From Mauremys mutica (taxonomy: Eukaryota > Chordata > Testudines > Geoemydidae), in NCBI RefSeq assembly GCF_020497125.1, contig NC_059074.1, positions 195,849,415-195,913,414 on the forward strand: 64,000 nt of DNA, read 5' to 3'. Of the stretch, positions 47,233-57,462 are shown one piece after another. Positions within the stretch are counted from its first letter, which is position 1, and the number at the start of each line of letters is the position of its first letter. The notes beneath the pieces are model-generated. The model was not told the DNA's origin. It did not search any database and saw only the letters and a list, made by a program, of their open reading frames with translations. Both the position numbers and the translations under genes were made by a program.

Positions 47233-47939
47233 CCACAGCCTGCATTAGGCAATGGGAGCGCTTCCTTCTGCACCTATCCTAGTTCTCGGAGCCAGTGATT
47301 CCCGTTCAGACAGGGACGGTGCCAGGACTTTCCAGGAAGGCTTTGTTTAAAGTGCTTATGTAAGGGGAAATCAACCCATGCCAAAGGACCTGTAGTTCCG
47401 GAGGCGCGCTGCCCCCAAAGGCGGTTGTGCCTCTAGGGGGGTTCAGGGGGCTCCTGGAGTTCCCCACAGGTGCCCTACCTGCTGCAACACCTTGGCACCA
47501 AAGCCAAGTGGCGGGTGCGGGGACGCCTCTGAAGCATGAGGCTACTTTCAAGGACTTTTGTATAAGGTCATAAGAATGAGCCGCTTGGGTTCCGGATGAA
47601 AGGTGCGGCCGACCTGTGGGTAATGCTCAGCACCCCCACACCCCGACAGTCCCCACGCAGAGGGACTTTGGGCTGCTTCTTCTAGACAGGCCCAAGCCCT
47701 GCTCGGCACATCCCTCTTGCTCTCCTGCCCTTTTTCCTGAAGGCCCTTCTGGTCTGGAGTTGCTTCCCCGCAGGTGATTGCAGGGGTGGGTGCCTTAACC
47801 ACAACAATTTTAATTAAGTGACTGTTTGTGCAGCGATGGTTACGCTTCGCTTTTGCCCAGAGACTTATCTCCTTGCAGCATCTGCTCCATAAGTAGCAAT
47901 AAGCACAATAACAGTCATCACAAGGCTGAGATGGGAAGG

Positions 47940-48330
47940 TGACATCTCCGCTGGCTGTTGCGCAGCCGAGACAACCTGCCCGCGATGCCGTGTGGCAATG
48001 GCAGCGGAGCTGGTTGCGCAAGGCCGGAGGGCGGGATCTCGGAGCGTGTGCCACGGAGCCGGGGCCCGGCCTGCCAGCTCCGCCCCTCGCCAGTCACTGG
48101 CGCCGGGACGGTGCCAGCAACTAACCCCCGGCTGCTTTCCCCGGGCCGGCGGCCGGCTCCCCACGTGCGCCGGGCAGTGGCGCGCGGGCCTGGCCCACCC
48201 GGGGACGCCTCGCGTCCCCCTCCCAGCTCCGGTCCCTGGTCTCGGATCCAGTTTGACACGGACTCCTCCGCCCGCCGGGCCCTGCGGCTGCCTCCAGCGG
48301 CGCCGGGAGAGAAAGATGTGCCCTGAATCC
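47940..48330. other. CpG-rich block (candidate CpG island)
   Basis: GC-rich DNA with many CG pairs and overlapping spurious frames on both strands. No coding similarity. It is part of the multi-island domain around OTX1. Confidence 0.45.
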
Positions 48331-48714
48331 TAGATTTGTCTTTGCTCCATTTCCCTGGGACCTGCACCCCAGCGAGTCTCTGCACAGGGCGAGATCCTGG
48401 GCGTGGGACTGGCCGGAAGCGCTTTCCAGCACATACAGGGTTTGCAGTTTGGGTCAATGGCTCTCAGCACACCCCCCCCCCGCCCACCCCTGACATAAAT
48501 TGTTCCCGCACCCAAGGACGAGAGGGCAACTGTCCTCTCCATGCAACAACCATCGCCCGGTAACTCCCGCTCTTTGTCCAACCTGGGCGAGCTTCCAACA
48601 GAGCGGACCAAGCGTAATTACCCCAAAGAGGGCGTTTGGGGCAGGGGAGGAGGCCGCTCATCCGGTTAAGGCGTAAATGTCCTGGTTGTTTCCCTGTGGC
48701 TGGACTGAAGCCCG

Positions 48715-48745
48715 TAGGGTGACCAGACAGCAAGTGCGAAAAATC

Positions 48746-48803
<58 letters not shown>

Positions 48804-48878
48804 TAATAGGAGCCTGTTTAAGAAAAACACCCCAAAATTGGGACTGTCCCTATAAAATCGGGACATCTGGTCACCCTA
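48715..48878. mobile_element. TAGGGTGACCAGA element, complete MITE
   Basis: The left end TAGGGTGACCAGA and the right end TCTGGTCACCCTA are perfect 13-base inverted repeats with TA at both tips, as in Tc1/mariner-type elements. The interior has a (GA)n(TG)n(G)n tract at 48748-48803. A truncated relative is at 22294-22392. Confidence 0.8.
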
Positions 48879-49069
48879 GGAGCCCGACAGGGTACGGGGT
48901 TTAGGGAACAGGCACCACGATTCCTGGGCCTGCCGGGCACCTACTTTCCATGGCTGTTTAATCCCCAGTAATATCCCCCCTTTGGCCGGCTCTAGCGCAG
49001 ACGGTTCGGGGCTTGCCCGGCCCAGCAAGGCGCAGCCCTTTCCAAAGGGGGGTGGGTGGGGTCTGCCAT

Positions 49070-49480
49070 TTGCAAAGTGCCTCGGCGCGCACAGCCGGCC
49101 CGTGACAGAGGTGGCCTGGCAGGGGGCGGCTGCTGACAGGAGATAGCCGACGTGCTGGCCTGGTTAATAGGCAGCCTGTGTAACTGCCCGAAGAGCCGCT
49201 CGGCTCGCTGCCCGTGTGCCGGGCGGGCTGGGGGGCAGGGGCAGGTGAGCGCTGAGCGTGCCCAGGGCGCGGCTCCAGCCAGGGAGCACCTGGGGCGCGC
49301 AGGGCGCAAGGGTGGGGGTGGGGGATACCGCCAGGGTGCCACGAGCACCCTGCGGGGGGGTGGGGGCAGATCAGGGGCTAATAGCGGCAGCCGGGGCTTC
49401 CCAGGGGCTGGCGTTGCGTTTGAACTCGAGATGCCCCTGGGCACTAGGAGGCAGGGTTGCTCTGCATAGGAGGCCCCCAT
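49070..49480. other. CpG-rich block (candidate CpG island)
   Basis: High GC with frequent CG pairs, for example near 49081-49100 and 49195-49270. No exon is seen. Confidence 0.4.
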
Positions 49481-50780
49481 ACCCGCGGGAAGCAGACACC
49501 CCAGAGGCCTTGGGCTGTTAAAGCGAAGCAGGCGCCCTGTCCCCGCTGAGACACAGATTGCGCCGGCGGCCGGGTTGAATTTGCAGTTCTAGGAGGCGAG
49601 GTGCCGTTTAGCGGAACACGGACCGTTTGCTGTACAACTCGCCCCGGCCCCAAGCCCCCCACTAAATGCAGTCACACGTCGCTGCTGGATTGAGCCCCGC
49701 CAGCATCCAGCGACCTTTGTTCGTTGCAGTCACATGCAGGGCTAATGTACGAGTGACAAGCGTGCGCCGGGGTTCGCCCTGCCAGGGATTAAAACGAACC
49801 GGTCGCTGCCCTTTCCTGGGTGAAAAATTCTGGAGCCGGGGCGGGACGGACGCTGAAGTTTCGTTCTGCCCCTGAGCCGGTATTTTAAAAGCCAGACGCC
49901 GCCTTCTCGCCCTCAGCGGGGTAACCGCTATCTGCGCCCTGAGCCAGGGGGTTGCGCTTCTCAGACATGAAGCGATGCGTTTCATTTCGATTTTGAAACA
50001 AAAAATTTCGTTTCAACTCACGTAGCTTCTAAAATACGAATCGGGCAAAATGCGGTTATAAGGCTCTGGAGCCTAGGGAGGGGGGAGGAAGGACTTGGTG
50101 TCTAGATCATTGTGACCAGGGGGTTTTGGGTGGGATTTTTGTTTGATGCTTGTTTTTGTTTCCTTGCAACCCTCATGAGTTTTTGTAGCAGGTTAAACGC
50201 ATGTAAACGCGGGCCAGCTTTGAACTCCAGCCCAACTCCGATAATCCAGAGCGGTTTGGGCCACCCCTTCCCGGGAGATGAGATCAACGGGCTCCGTTAA
50301 AATCAAACAGCCCAGGACCATTTGGCAGAGCTGCACGTTCCTCGCAGGAAAAAGCGCGCTCGGGCTCCGGCTGCGTTGGCCGAGCGCACCAAGCCGCGCT
50401 AACCGGGAAATCTATGGGCCATTAAGAGGGGAAAACGTCGTGCCAGACTTCAGATGTTCCTGGGTCTCGCTATTGGGCCGGTGCTGGTTAACTCTCGTGT
50501 TTTTCCAAAAGCCAAACAGCTGTGGGGGGGGGGAGCATCACACCGCCTCCCCGTCTACGACCCACCCCCGTCTTGATTGGAAGCCAATCCAATTATGGCC
50601 ACTAAAAGGCAGCTCAGTGAAATAAAGTGCGCAGGGCCGGCCGGCCCGCCCTCCCCCACCGGGTAAATAAAACAGCAGCCTGCCCCTGCCCGCGCCTGCT
50701 CCGGGGAAATTTAAGCTACTGGAGGCTTTTCCAAGGGGCCCCGCTTCAGAAGTAGGACACAGACAAGGGCTTCATTAGTT
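49481..50780. other. Intergenic DNA downstream of OTX1, nothing recognised
   Basis: Mixed composition with some CpG words, no named repeat, no exon. Confidence 0.4.
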
Positions 50781-50785
50781 TGCAT

Positions 50786-50791
50786 TTTATT
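50786..50791 (-). terminator. Candidate OTX1 polyadenylation signal (AATAAA on the minus strand)
   Basis: TTTATT on the plus strand gives AATAAA on the OTX1 strand, 1.27 kb past the stop codon. I saw no better hexamer between them when reading the region. It is a plausible end for an OTX1 3' UTR of about 1.3 kb. Confidence 0.4.
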
Positions 50792-52061
50792 ATAGGGCTA
50801 TGTAGATAAAGGGGGAGGAGTTGCCTTACATTTCAACAGGTACGTGTTGGATTACGGTGTAATAATCAAATGTACAAATTCCTTTTCCACCGAGGGACAA
50901 AGCGGTTCAAACCCATCGCTGAGACAGATGCGCAGGCGTGGCTGGCGAGGGCCGGTGCACTAAGAACTCACTAGACAAACCGAAGGGGTTAAAAGGGAGG
51001 GAATTTGAGCTGCTTTTTTTTCCTTTTACTTTTTCCCCCCCTATTTTTTTTCCTCCTTTTCTTTTTTGGTCTGTAAACAGGATCCGGACTGCGGATCCGC
51101 TGGACAAGCCTTTCCTCCCCCCTCTTCCTAACCTTCCCAGCTCCCCCTCCCCCCCGTTACAGCTGTTCCCTAAATCACCCCCCCAGCTCGCCTGCCCTCC
51201 CCGCCTCTTCTCCCTGGAGTGGGTTTGATTTGCCAGAAGCAGCCCGGGCACCCCAGAGAGAGAGAAAAGACGCCGCGCTGGGGATCCTGACGCGCGGAAG
51301 ATTTGCTGACGGGGAAGGGGGAGGAGAGAAGTTTAGTTCAGTTCAGTTTCCTGCGTGTTAAACTCAACATTTCAACCCAGTAACATCCACTAAAAATCAT
51401 ACTGGTCCCTGGAACGGACCGAATATTTACACCATTCCTGCTGCTTGCTGCAGCAAGAGGCTGCGCCGTCCTAGCGAGAGCGAGCCCGCGGGCTCTCCAA
51501 AGTAAAAAGACAGCGGTACCCAGGGTCTGCAGCGGGTACAGGGTGTCCACTCCCTGCCTTGCCGTGGACAAGGAGTTCCAGAGAGCCCAGTCGTCAAACA
51601 GCTGGGGGGCGGCCTGCAGGGGAGAGGGGAGTCTGCCTGTCCAAGGCGCATTTCTTTTTAAATCGAGGAGGGGAGACGCACCGAAGTTCTCTTCCGGCCT
51701 GTGTGTGTTTGGTGTTAAAATCAACCCACCGGACGGCATAATCCCGGGGTGCGGAGAAGGAATAAATAAGAGTTACTGGGGAGGGTCCAGCAGCAGATCT
51801 CAGCCAGCAGCCCTGAGCCAGGGGCTGGGGGGCTCTTGGTCGGGGATGATGAGCGATTACTAGCGGTGACCATGGGGAATGGAGACCCAGTCCTGCCCGG
51901 GAGAAGGAAACGCGCCGACGGCAGCTCCGGAGCAGGGAGCAGCGGGACCAGCCCGGGGCTGGGGGTCGGCGCAGGCTGGGCCAGGAGCAAGGCCATTGTT
52001 TCTCACGTAGCAAAAGTCCAGCGGGGCCAGGCGCAGGGAGACGGGCCGGGCCGGGCGCTGC
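50792..52061 (-). other. Probable OTX1 3' UTR
   Basis: Non-coding DNA between the TAG at 52062-52064 and the AATAAA at 50786. It contains C-rich and T-rich tracts near 51010-51160 on the plus strand. No repeat was recognised. Open frames across it are short. Confidence 0.45.
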
Positions 52062-52817
52062 CTACAAGACCTGGAACCTCCAGGACGCCTGGTCCTTGTA
52101 GTCCAGGCAGTCGGGGGAGTTGAAGTTGAGTTTCCAGGAGGAGGCGGCACCGGGCTCCTTGTAGTCCAGGCAGTCGGGGGAGTTGAAGGCCAGCCCCGTG
52201 CTGCCGTAGCCCTGGTGGTGGTGGTGGTGGTGGTGGTGGCCGGAGCCCTGGCCCAGCGGGTGGTGGTGGTGGCCGGCCATGGAGGAGGGCGCCATGGGGC
52301 TGAGCTGGTGCGGGTGGTGGTGCGAGTGCATGGGCGCCAGGTAGGAGCTGCACTCCACGCCGCCGAAGTAGGAGGAGGAGGGGGCCGCCGGGTAGCCCTG
52401 GTAGCCGCCGCCGCCCTGGCCGTAGGACATGGGGTAGGAGGCGGAGGCGGCGCCGGACACCGAGCGCTGCATGCAGGACGCGCCGCCGGGCGGCAGCGGC
52501 TCCGGCACCGATACGGCGGAGGGCGCGGCGCCCGGGGAGATGGAGGCCGGGCTCCAGATGGACGAGGCCGGGGCGCTGATGGAGGCGGCCGCCGCCGCCG
52601 GGTTGCCCAGCGCCGCCGCCGCGCTGCCGGAGGAGCTGGAGCTGGAGGAGGAGGACGAGCCCGAGCTGGAGACGGCGGGGGGCGTGAACTGGCCGCTGCT
52701 CTCCGAGCCCGAGCTCTCCCGCGCCGGGGACGGCTTCTTCTTGGCCGGCCGGCTCTTGGCCCCGCCGCCACTCTGCTGCTGCTGCCGGCACTTGGCCCGC
52801 CGGTTCTTGAACCACAC
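52062..52817 (-). CDS. OTX1: OTX1 exon 3: end of homeodomain, transactivation region, OTX tail
   Basis: OTX1 is a K50 (bicoid-class) homeodomain transcription factor of forebrain and sense-organ development. This exon starts after a CTCTCCCCGCAG acceptor and gives 251 codons plus TAG. It begins [18 protein letters not shown], so it supplies recognition-helix lysine 50 (protein residue 87). Then come a basic SRPAKKK stretch, a Ser-rich region, the [11 protein letters not shown] motif, [20 protein letters not shown], a run of eight histidines followed by QGYGSTG, and two copies of the OTX tail (NSPDCLDYK) before the RFQVL terminus. The His-rich blocks and SMAGHHHH wording separate OTX1 from OTX2 and CRX. 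The whole protein is 334 residues; human OTX1 is 354 from memory. Serine, glycine and His runs may vary in length. Confidence 0.97.
   Translation of the reverse strand: MWFKNRRAKCRQQQQSGGGAKSRPAKKKPSPARESSGSESSGQFTPPAVSSSGSSSSSSSSSSGSAAAALGNPAAAAASISAPASSIWSPASISPGAAPSAVSVPEPLPPGGASCMQRSVSGAASASYPMSYGQGGGGYQGYPAAPSSSYFGGVECSSYLAPMHSHHHPHQLSPMAPSSMAGHHHHPLGQGSGHHHHHHHHQGYGSTGLAFNSPDCLDYKEPGAASSWKLNFNSPDCLDYKDQASWRFQVL
52214..52272. repeat. Trinucleotide (GTG)n tract encoding the OTX1 histidine run
   Basis: GTG repeats on the plus strand encode His on the OTX1 strand in two blocks (about 52215-52240 and 52259-52274). Codon repeats of this kind may change in length between individuals or species. 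Confidence 0.85.
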
Positions 52818-52849
52818 CTGCGGGGAGAGCGAGCCGTCAGCAGCCGGCC

Positions 52850-54200
52850 CCCGGCCCCCGCTTCCCCCGGCCCCCCCCAATACCCCATAGCCGGCCCCCG
52901 GCCCCCCCAATACCCCATAGCCCCCACTTCCCCCAGCACCTGGCACTGGCCCCCCAGCCCCCCCAGCACCTGTAGCCAATCCTCGAGCACTCCAAACAGT
53001 CACTTCCCCTAGCCCCCATAGGTATCCCCTAGCCCCCATGAACCCTGAATAGCCAGCAGCACCCATTTCCCCTAGCACCACAGCCTTCCCCCCAGCACCC
53101 AGCTCCGAGCACTCTGAACAGCCACCATTACCCATAGCCAGCTACTGGCACCCACTTCACCCAGCATCCAGAGCCACTAGCATCCAGCCCCCGAGCATCC
53201 AATCCATCCACCAGCACCCAAGCACCCCAACCAACACCCATAGCCACCCACTGGAACCCCAGACAGCTCCTGGCTTGCATAGCCTTCCACCAGCACCCCA
53301 AACAGCCCATAGCCATCCACGGGCACCCAGACCTATCCGCCAGTACCTCTGACAGCCATCCCCATCCCCAGACATTCACCAGCAAACATAGCTGTCCACC
53401 AGCGCTCCAGGCAGCCCTGGGTGCTCATAGCAATTCACTGGTACCCAGCCCCTCCAGCACCCGCACCCATCCACTGACACAAAATCCCCCCCAGCACCCA
53501 TCCACGTCCAACCACCAGTAGCCATGACTCCCAGCGCCCACACCCATCCACCAGCACCAACCTGCCCTGTACCCCAAGTCCATCCCCCAGGCTCCCACAC
53601 TACGCCCCCCCTGCACCCTCCAGCCATAAGACTCACACCCAGGACCCATCCCCCTGCTTGCAAGGAGAGATGAGCCATTAACTGCCAGCTCCTCCACTAC
53701 CCCTGCCAACCAGCGCCTATGCCCAGCACCCATCCCGCACCCACAAGGGAAAACAAAAGTTAGCCTCGAGTTCCCCCACTACCCGCTGCTCCCCTCCCAG
53801 CTTCCAAACTAAATCCGGCACAACCCCCGGCTTCTCCACCCACCGCCGGGCCTAGCAGGGAGAGCAGAGCCATCAGTACCTGCTGCCCCCAGGGCACACT
53901 CGGCTTCCCCCTGGCCTCCCCAGCAGAGCAGCCAGCCCCCCACCCGCAAAGGAGACTGAAGCCCTCGGCACCCATGGCCGCCTCCTTTATACCCCACCCA
54001 CCCTGCAAGCACATGGGCACCCAGCCCACCCACTCCCCGGCAGCTCACCTCGGCACTGGCCCCTGCTCTCCCCTCCAACCTCCAGAGCCATACCCCTCCC
54101 CCTAGCCCACAGGCAAACCGGCCCCATCAGTGCCCAGCACTCCCGCGGACCCCGCATCCTGCTCCCCCCCAGCACCTAGCCGAGAAGGGAGCCGGGAGCC
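52850..54200. repeat. Degenerate C-rich minisatellite in OTX1 intron 2
   Basis: Words of the type CCCCCAGCACCCA, ATAGCCACCCA and CCACCAGCACCC recur dozens of times over about 1.3 kb on the plus strand (GT-rich on the gene strand), with very few CG pairs in the middle part. Period is irregular, near 12-30 bases. The many open frames here on the minus strand (GWM- and GCW-rich) reflect the repeat and not proteins. Confidence 0.7.
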
Positions 54201-54869
54201 ACCAGCACACAGTGCAGTGCCCTGCCCCCAGCCAGCGCCTCAACCCGTTCCCCGAAGCAGCCCCCAGCTCCGCCACCCGTGCCCAACCCAGCCCCCCAGA
54301 CCCCTTCCGCTCCGCCCCAGCACAACCCCCACCCCCTCAAGGGAGAGGGGCCCAGCATCAGCTCCCACCACCAGAGCTCTCCCTACCCGCTGCAGCGCCG
54401 GACACCCCCCCCCCATTAGCCCGTGGAGAAATGGGCCCAATGGGATCAGCGCCGAGCCGAGCAGCCCCGCTCCATGGCGAGGAGGACAGCGCCGAGCACG
54501 GACACAGTGACCAACGCCCGAGGAATTCCAGCACAACCCCCCCCCCCCCAGGTCCCCGGACTTGGGGCGCACTGAGCCTACCAGAAAACCCAGCCCCCCG
54601 CGAGAGAGGCAGAGCACGGCCCCTCCCGCCCCAGGGCTAGGGGCCCAGGACAGAGCTACACCTCCCTGCTAGGGAGAGGGGCACGCGGGGGGCAGCCCGG
54701 CACCACACTGCAGAGACGGGTCTGTCTGTCCCGAAGGCCTGTGCTGGGGTCTGTCAGGTGGTGGTGGTGGGTGTGTGGGGGGGAAACTGCAGTCCCGGTG
54801 GCTGAGTTTGCCTCTGTCCCTGCCCTGGTGCCGGGATCCGGACCAAACGCGGCGCCAGGTGGGCCCCAC

Positions 54870-55830
54870 GTGGAGCTCCCGTGGCCAGGGGACAGGCCCG
54901 CCTCCCCCGGGCCGGAGGGGCCATTTCTGACTGCGGGCGCCCCCCCCCCCCCCAGGTTCAGCTGGCTGCGGGCTCTGCCCCGTGCCCCACGTGTCCCAGG
55001 CCGGGCGCGGCTGGCCCCTCACCCGGGCCCGGGAGGTGGGTTTTAAAGCATCCTCCACACCCCATCCCCATCCCCATCCCCGGGGGGAAGCGCCTACGCC
55101 CGAGGCTGCAGCCAGGGCCGGGGAGCGGCCCAGGAAAAGTCACCCGGGCCGGGCTGAGCCGCTATGGCGAGATGCGGGGGAGGGACGGTGCCGCTCCAGG
55201 GGGTGTCCGGGCCCGGGGTAACTACGCCTGGATCCCCACCACCAGGGCTGCCCCCCCCCGCCCCCGCAGAGCCACAGGGAGCCCGCGGGACCCGATCTGC
55301 CTTTATTCCGCACATGACGCTCGGGAACCCAGGCTGCCCTGGCCCCGGCGTCTCCCCCGCGAGGGGACACCCTGGGCAGGCGGCGAGCTCCCCTCCCCGG
55401 GGGGCTCCCTCCCGCGCGGCCTGATTTCCCACGGTAAAGGGGGGTGGCGCCTGTCGCCCCCGCCATCGGAGCCTTTCCCCGCCGGGCCCAGGCAGGGGCA
55501 GCAAGCGGGCCCAGGAGGGGTCGCGGGGACCGGCTGGAGAGCAGAGCCGGGAATAAACATCTCCCCTGTAGGCTGAATGATCCACCCCGGCTCCCCAAAC
55601 GCGGCCAGCGCCTCGCCCCAGCCAGCCAGCCAGCGGCGCTGAGCTTCCGCGCTGACCCAGGGGCGCAGACGAGCCCCGTGTCTCAGCTTCGCCGCCCGCC
55701 AGCCCAGTGCGGGGCTCCAGCATTCACCTGCTGCGGGCAGGGGGGCGCGGCTGCGCCCGCCTCCTCCCCGTCCAGCCCGGCGCGCCTGGAGCAGCCCGGG
55801 AGCTGAAGCGGGTCTCAGGCCGAGCCCCCC
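54870..55830. other. CpG-rich block in OTX1 intron 2
   Basis: CG pairs are dense and GC content is high, in contrast to the neighbouring CpG-poor minisatellite. No exon is recognised apart from OTX1 itself. Confidence 0.5.
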
Positions 55831-56023
55831 ACCCGAAGCAGCGTAGGGAGGGCAGGCCGCGCCCCCGGAGCCGGGTCTGGGCCGTCCCTGCCCGGCCGGG
55901 AGCTGGATCTGGGCCCTGAGCGTGTCCTCCCCGCCTCTAAGCTGGCCACTGCCGGAGCAGATCGGCAGAAGGGGCCCGGGCCGGGGAGCTGCTGGCCCCG
56001 CGGCGGTGGAGACGGTACCGGAC

Positions 56024-56175
56024 CTGGACTCTGGACTCCGGCAGGTTGATCTTCAGCGCCACCTCCTCTCGCATGAAGATGTCCGGGTAGCGGGTCTTGG
56101 CGAAAAGCGCCTCCAGCACGTCCAGCTGCGAGCGGGTGAAGGTGGTGCGCTCCCGCCGCTGCTTCCGAGGGGTGG
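56024..56175 (-). CDS. OTX1: OTX1 exon 2: most of the homeodomain
   Basis: This 152-base exon follows a GGCTGTGCAG acceptor, completes the Ala-33 codon, and encodes 50 codons from [18 protein letters not shown] through LPESRVQ. These are homeodomain residues 1-46 plus the basic arm (homeodomain at protein residues 38-97). Residues match the OTX family consensus throughout, with no substitution I can detect in the DNA-contacting positions. The length of 152 bases is the usual size of this OTX exon. In frame beyond the donor the reading continues into RYRLH, which is intron. Confidence 0.97.
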
Positions 56176-57357
56176 CTGCACAGCCGGGGGGAGACGGAGA
56201 CAAGCGGGTTAGACACACGGACCCCCACGCGGGTGCCCCCCAGCAGCAGCAGCAGCAGGGGGCTGGGCTGCAGCCCGCCCCCCACTGTCAATCTCCCGGG
56301 ACGGGGCGCGGAGCCGGGCCCTGCAAGCCCGTTGCTACAGATCGGGGTGTTCGCAGGCGGGCGGATTCACACCCGAGCATTCAAAGAACAGAAATCGGTA
56401 CGTGGGAGGGGAGCCGGGAGGGAAATAACCAATATTTCATTTCCACCTTCGTTTAATATGATAGAAACAATCACCCTCCATCTCTCCCTTCCAGCAAAAC
56501 GTACAGGTTATAGTTAGACCAAGCATATTTTTGTAGCGTTTCAACGCTCCCCAGAAGCCAGGCTTCGTGGCATTGGGATGTGGAAGGGGGATTCCGAAGA
56601 AGATTTTTTAAAGAGGCGGGAGACGGGCGGAACTGCGAGCAAGCAAACTGGCTCCAAAAGTTAAGGCCGAAGTGAAACTGACGAGGCAAAACGCGGCGGG
56701 GAACGCAAAGCGGATTGCGGCCCCCCCCGACCCCCAATCCATGCACAGCGGCCCCAGCAAGGCCCCGGAGGGGCGTTTTCAGGGTTTGTTTGTGTGTTTA
56801 AATTACAATCCAGGGAAGAAAAAAATTCGAACGGGGGAGAATCATAACAACACACAAGTTAGGAACAGGCCGAGCTGGGACCACAGGGCAGCGCCTCTGT
56901 GGAGTTTGGTACAAGTTTCATTACATTATTTTTTTTTTAATAAAAAAGTTAACTATTCTAAATAGTTTCCCACCGTTAAAAAGCACATGAATTAAATAGA
57001 AATTTAAACTTTTCAAACTTCTTATCTGATCGTACAAAAGCTATTTCGTTGTTGCGGGAAGGAGATTTCTCTATTGAAATCCTGGTGATTCTCGCCGAAG
57101 TTAATTTTGAGAGTACAAATTACTTTTAAAAGGATCTAACGAGCAAATCTGCTCTTTTAAATCTTTTTTTTTTTTTCAAAATGTACCCAGGTATTTTTGA
57201 AAAAGGTGCAGTCTTGGAGTGGAAGAAATAGCCCATTGCTCTCATATTCGTTACAAGACAGGAGAAAAATGACTTGGTACAAACTTGTCCCAGCTGAGCA
57301 GTGTGATCTGACTGGCAGAGGGGGTGGAGGTGGACAGGAGAGAGGTTTGATGCTCAC
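56176..57357 (-). other. OTX1 intron 1 (between coding exons 1 and 2)
   Basis: A 1.18-kb intron bounded by GTGAGC (57357-57352) and GTGCAG (ending 56176), phase 1. AT-rich in its 5' half with no repeat recognised. Confidence 0.9.
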
Positions 57358-57454
57358 CCGGATAGCCCACCGAGGGATGCAGTAAGTCCATAGCCGGTCC
57401 GGTCAGCCCCAGCCCATTCATGCCATAGGGGGGCTGTTTGAGGTAAGACATCAT
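57358..57454 (-). CDS. OTX1: OTX1 first coding exon (N-terminus)
   Basis: The start codon is the ATG at 57454-57452, giving MMSYLKQPPYGMNGLGLTGP, then AMDLLHPSVGYP. This is the universal OTX N-terminus, and Gly-Met-Asn after PPY is the OTX1 version (OTX2 has AVN). An in-frame upstream ATG at 57481 is not used by the family, and a splice acceptor (CTTTCCAG ending 57463) lies only 8 bases before the start. So this exon holds just 8 bases of 5' UTR, and at least one noncoding exon lies upstream. The exon ends with the first base of codon 33 at a GTGAGC donor. Confidence 0.97.
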
Positions 57455-57462
57455 GCTAAAAG

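Larger units (their letters stand above)
52818..56023 (-). other. OTX1 intron 2
   Basis: A 3.2-kb intron bounded by donor CAG/GTCCGG at 56024/56023 and acceptor CCGCAG/GTG at 52818/52817, phase 0. The donor has GTCCGG rather than the usual GTRAG, so it is weak on paper, but the exon 2-3 join VQ/VWFKNRR is exactly the family one. The right part (about 54870-55800) is CpG-rich. The left part is a C-rich repeat described separately. Confidence 0.85.

Noticed and set aside
51860..52990. 376-codon minus-strand frame overlapping OTX1 exon 3
   Set aside because: A shadow frame of the real OTX1 exon; the OTX1 frame matches the family through the stop codon.
52215..53012. 265-codon + strand frame antisense to OTX1 exon 3
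   Set aside because: Val-rich start is the complement of the histidine run; it is an antisense shadow.
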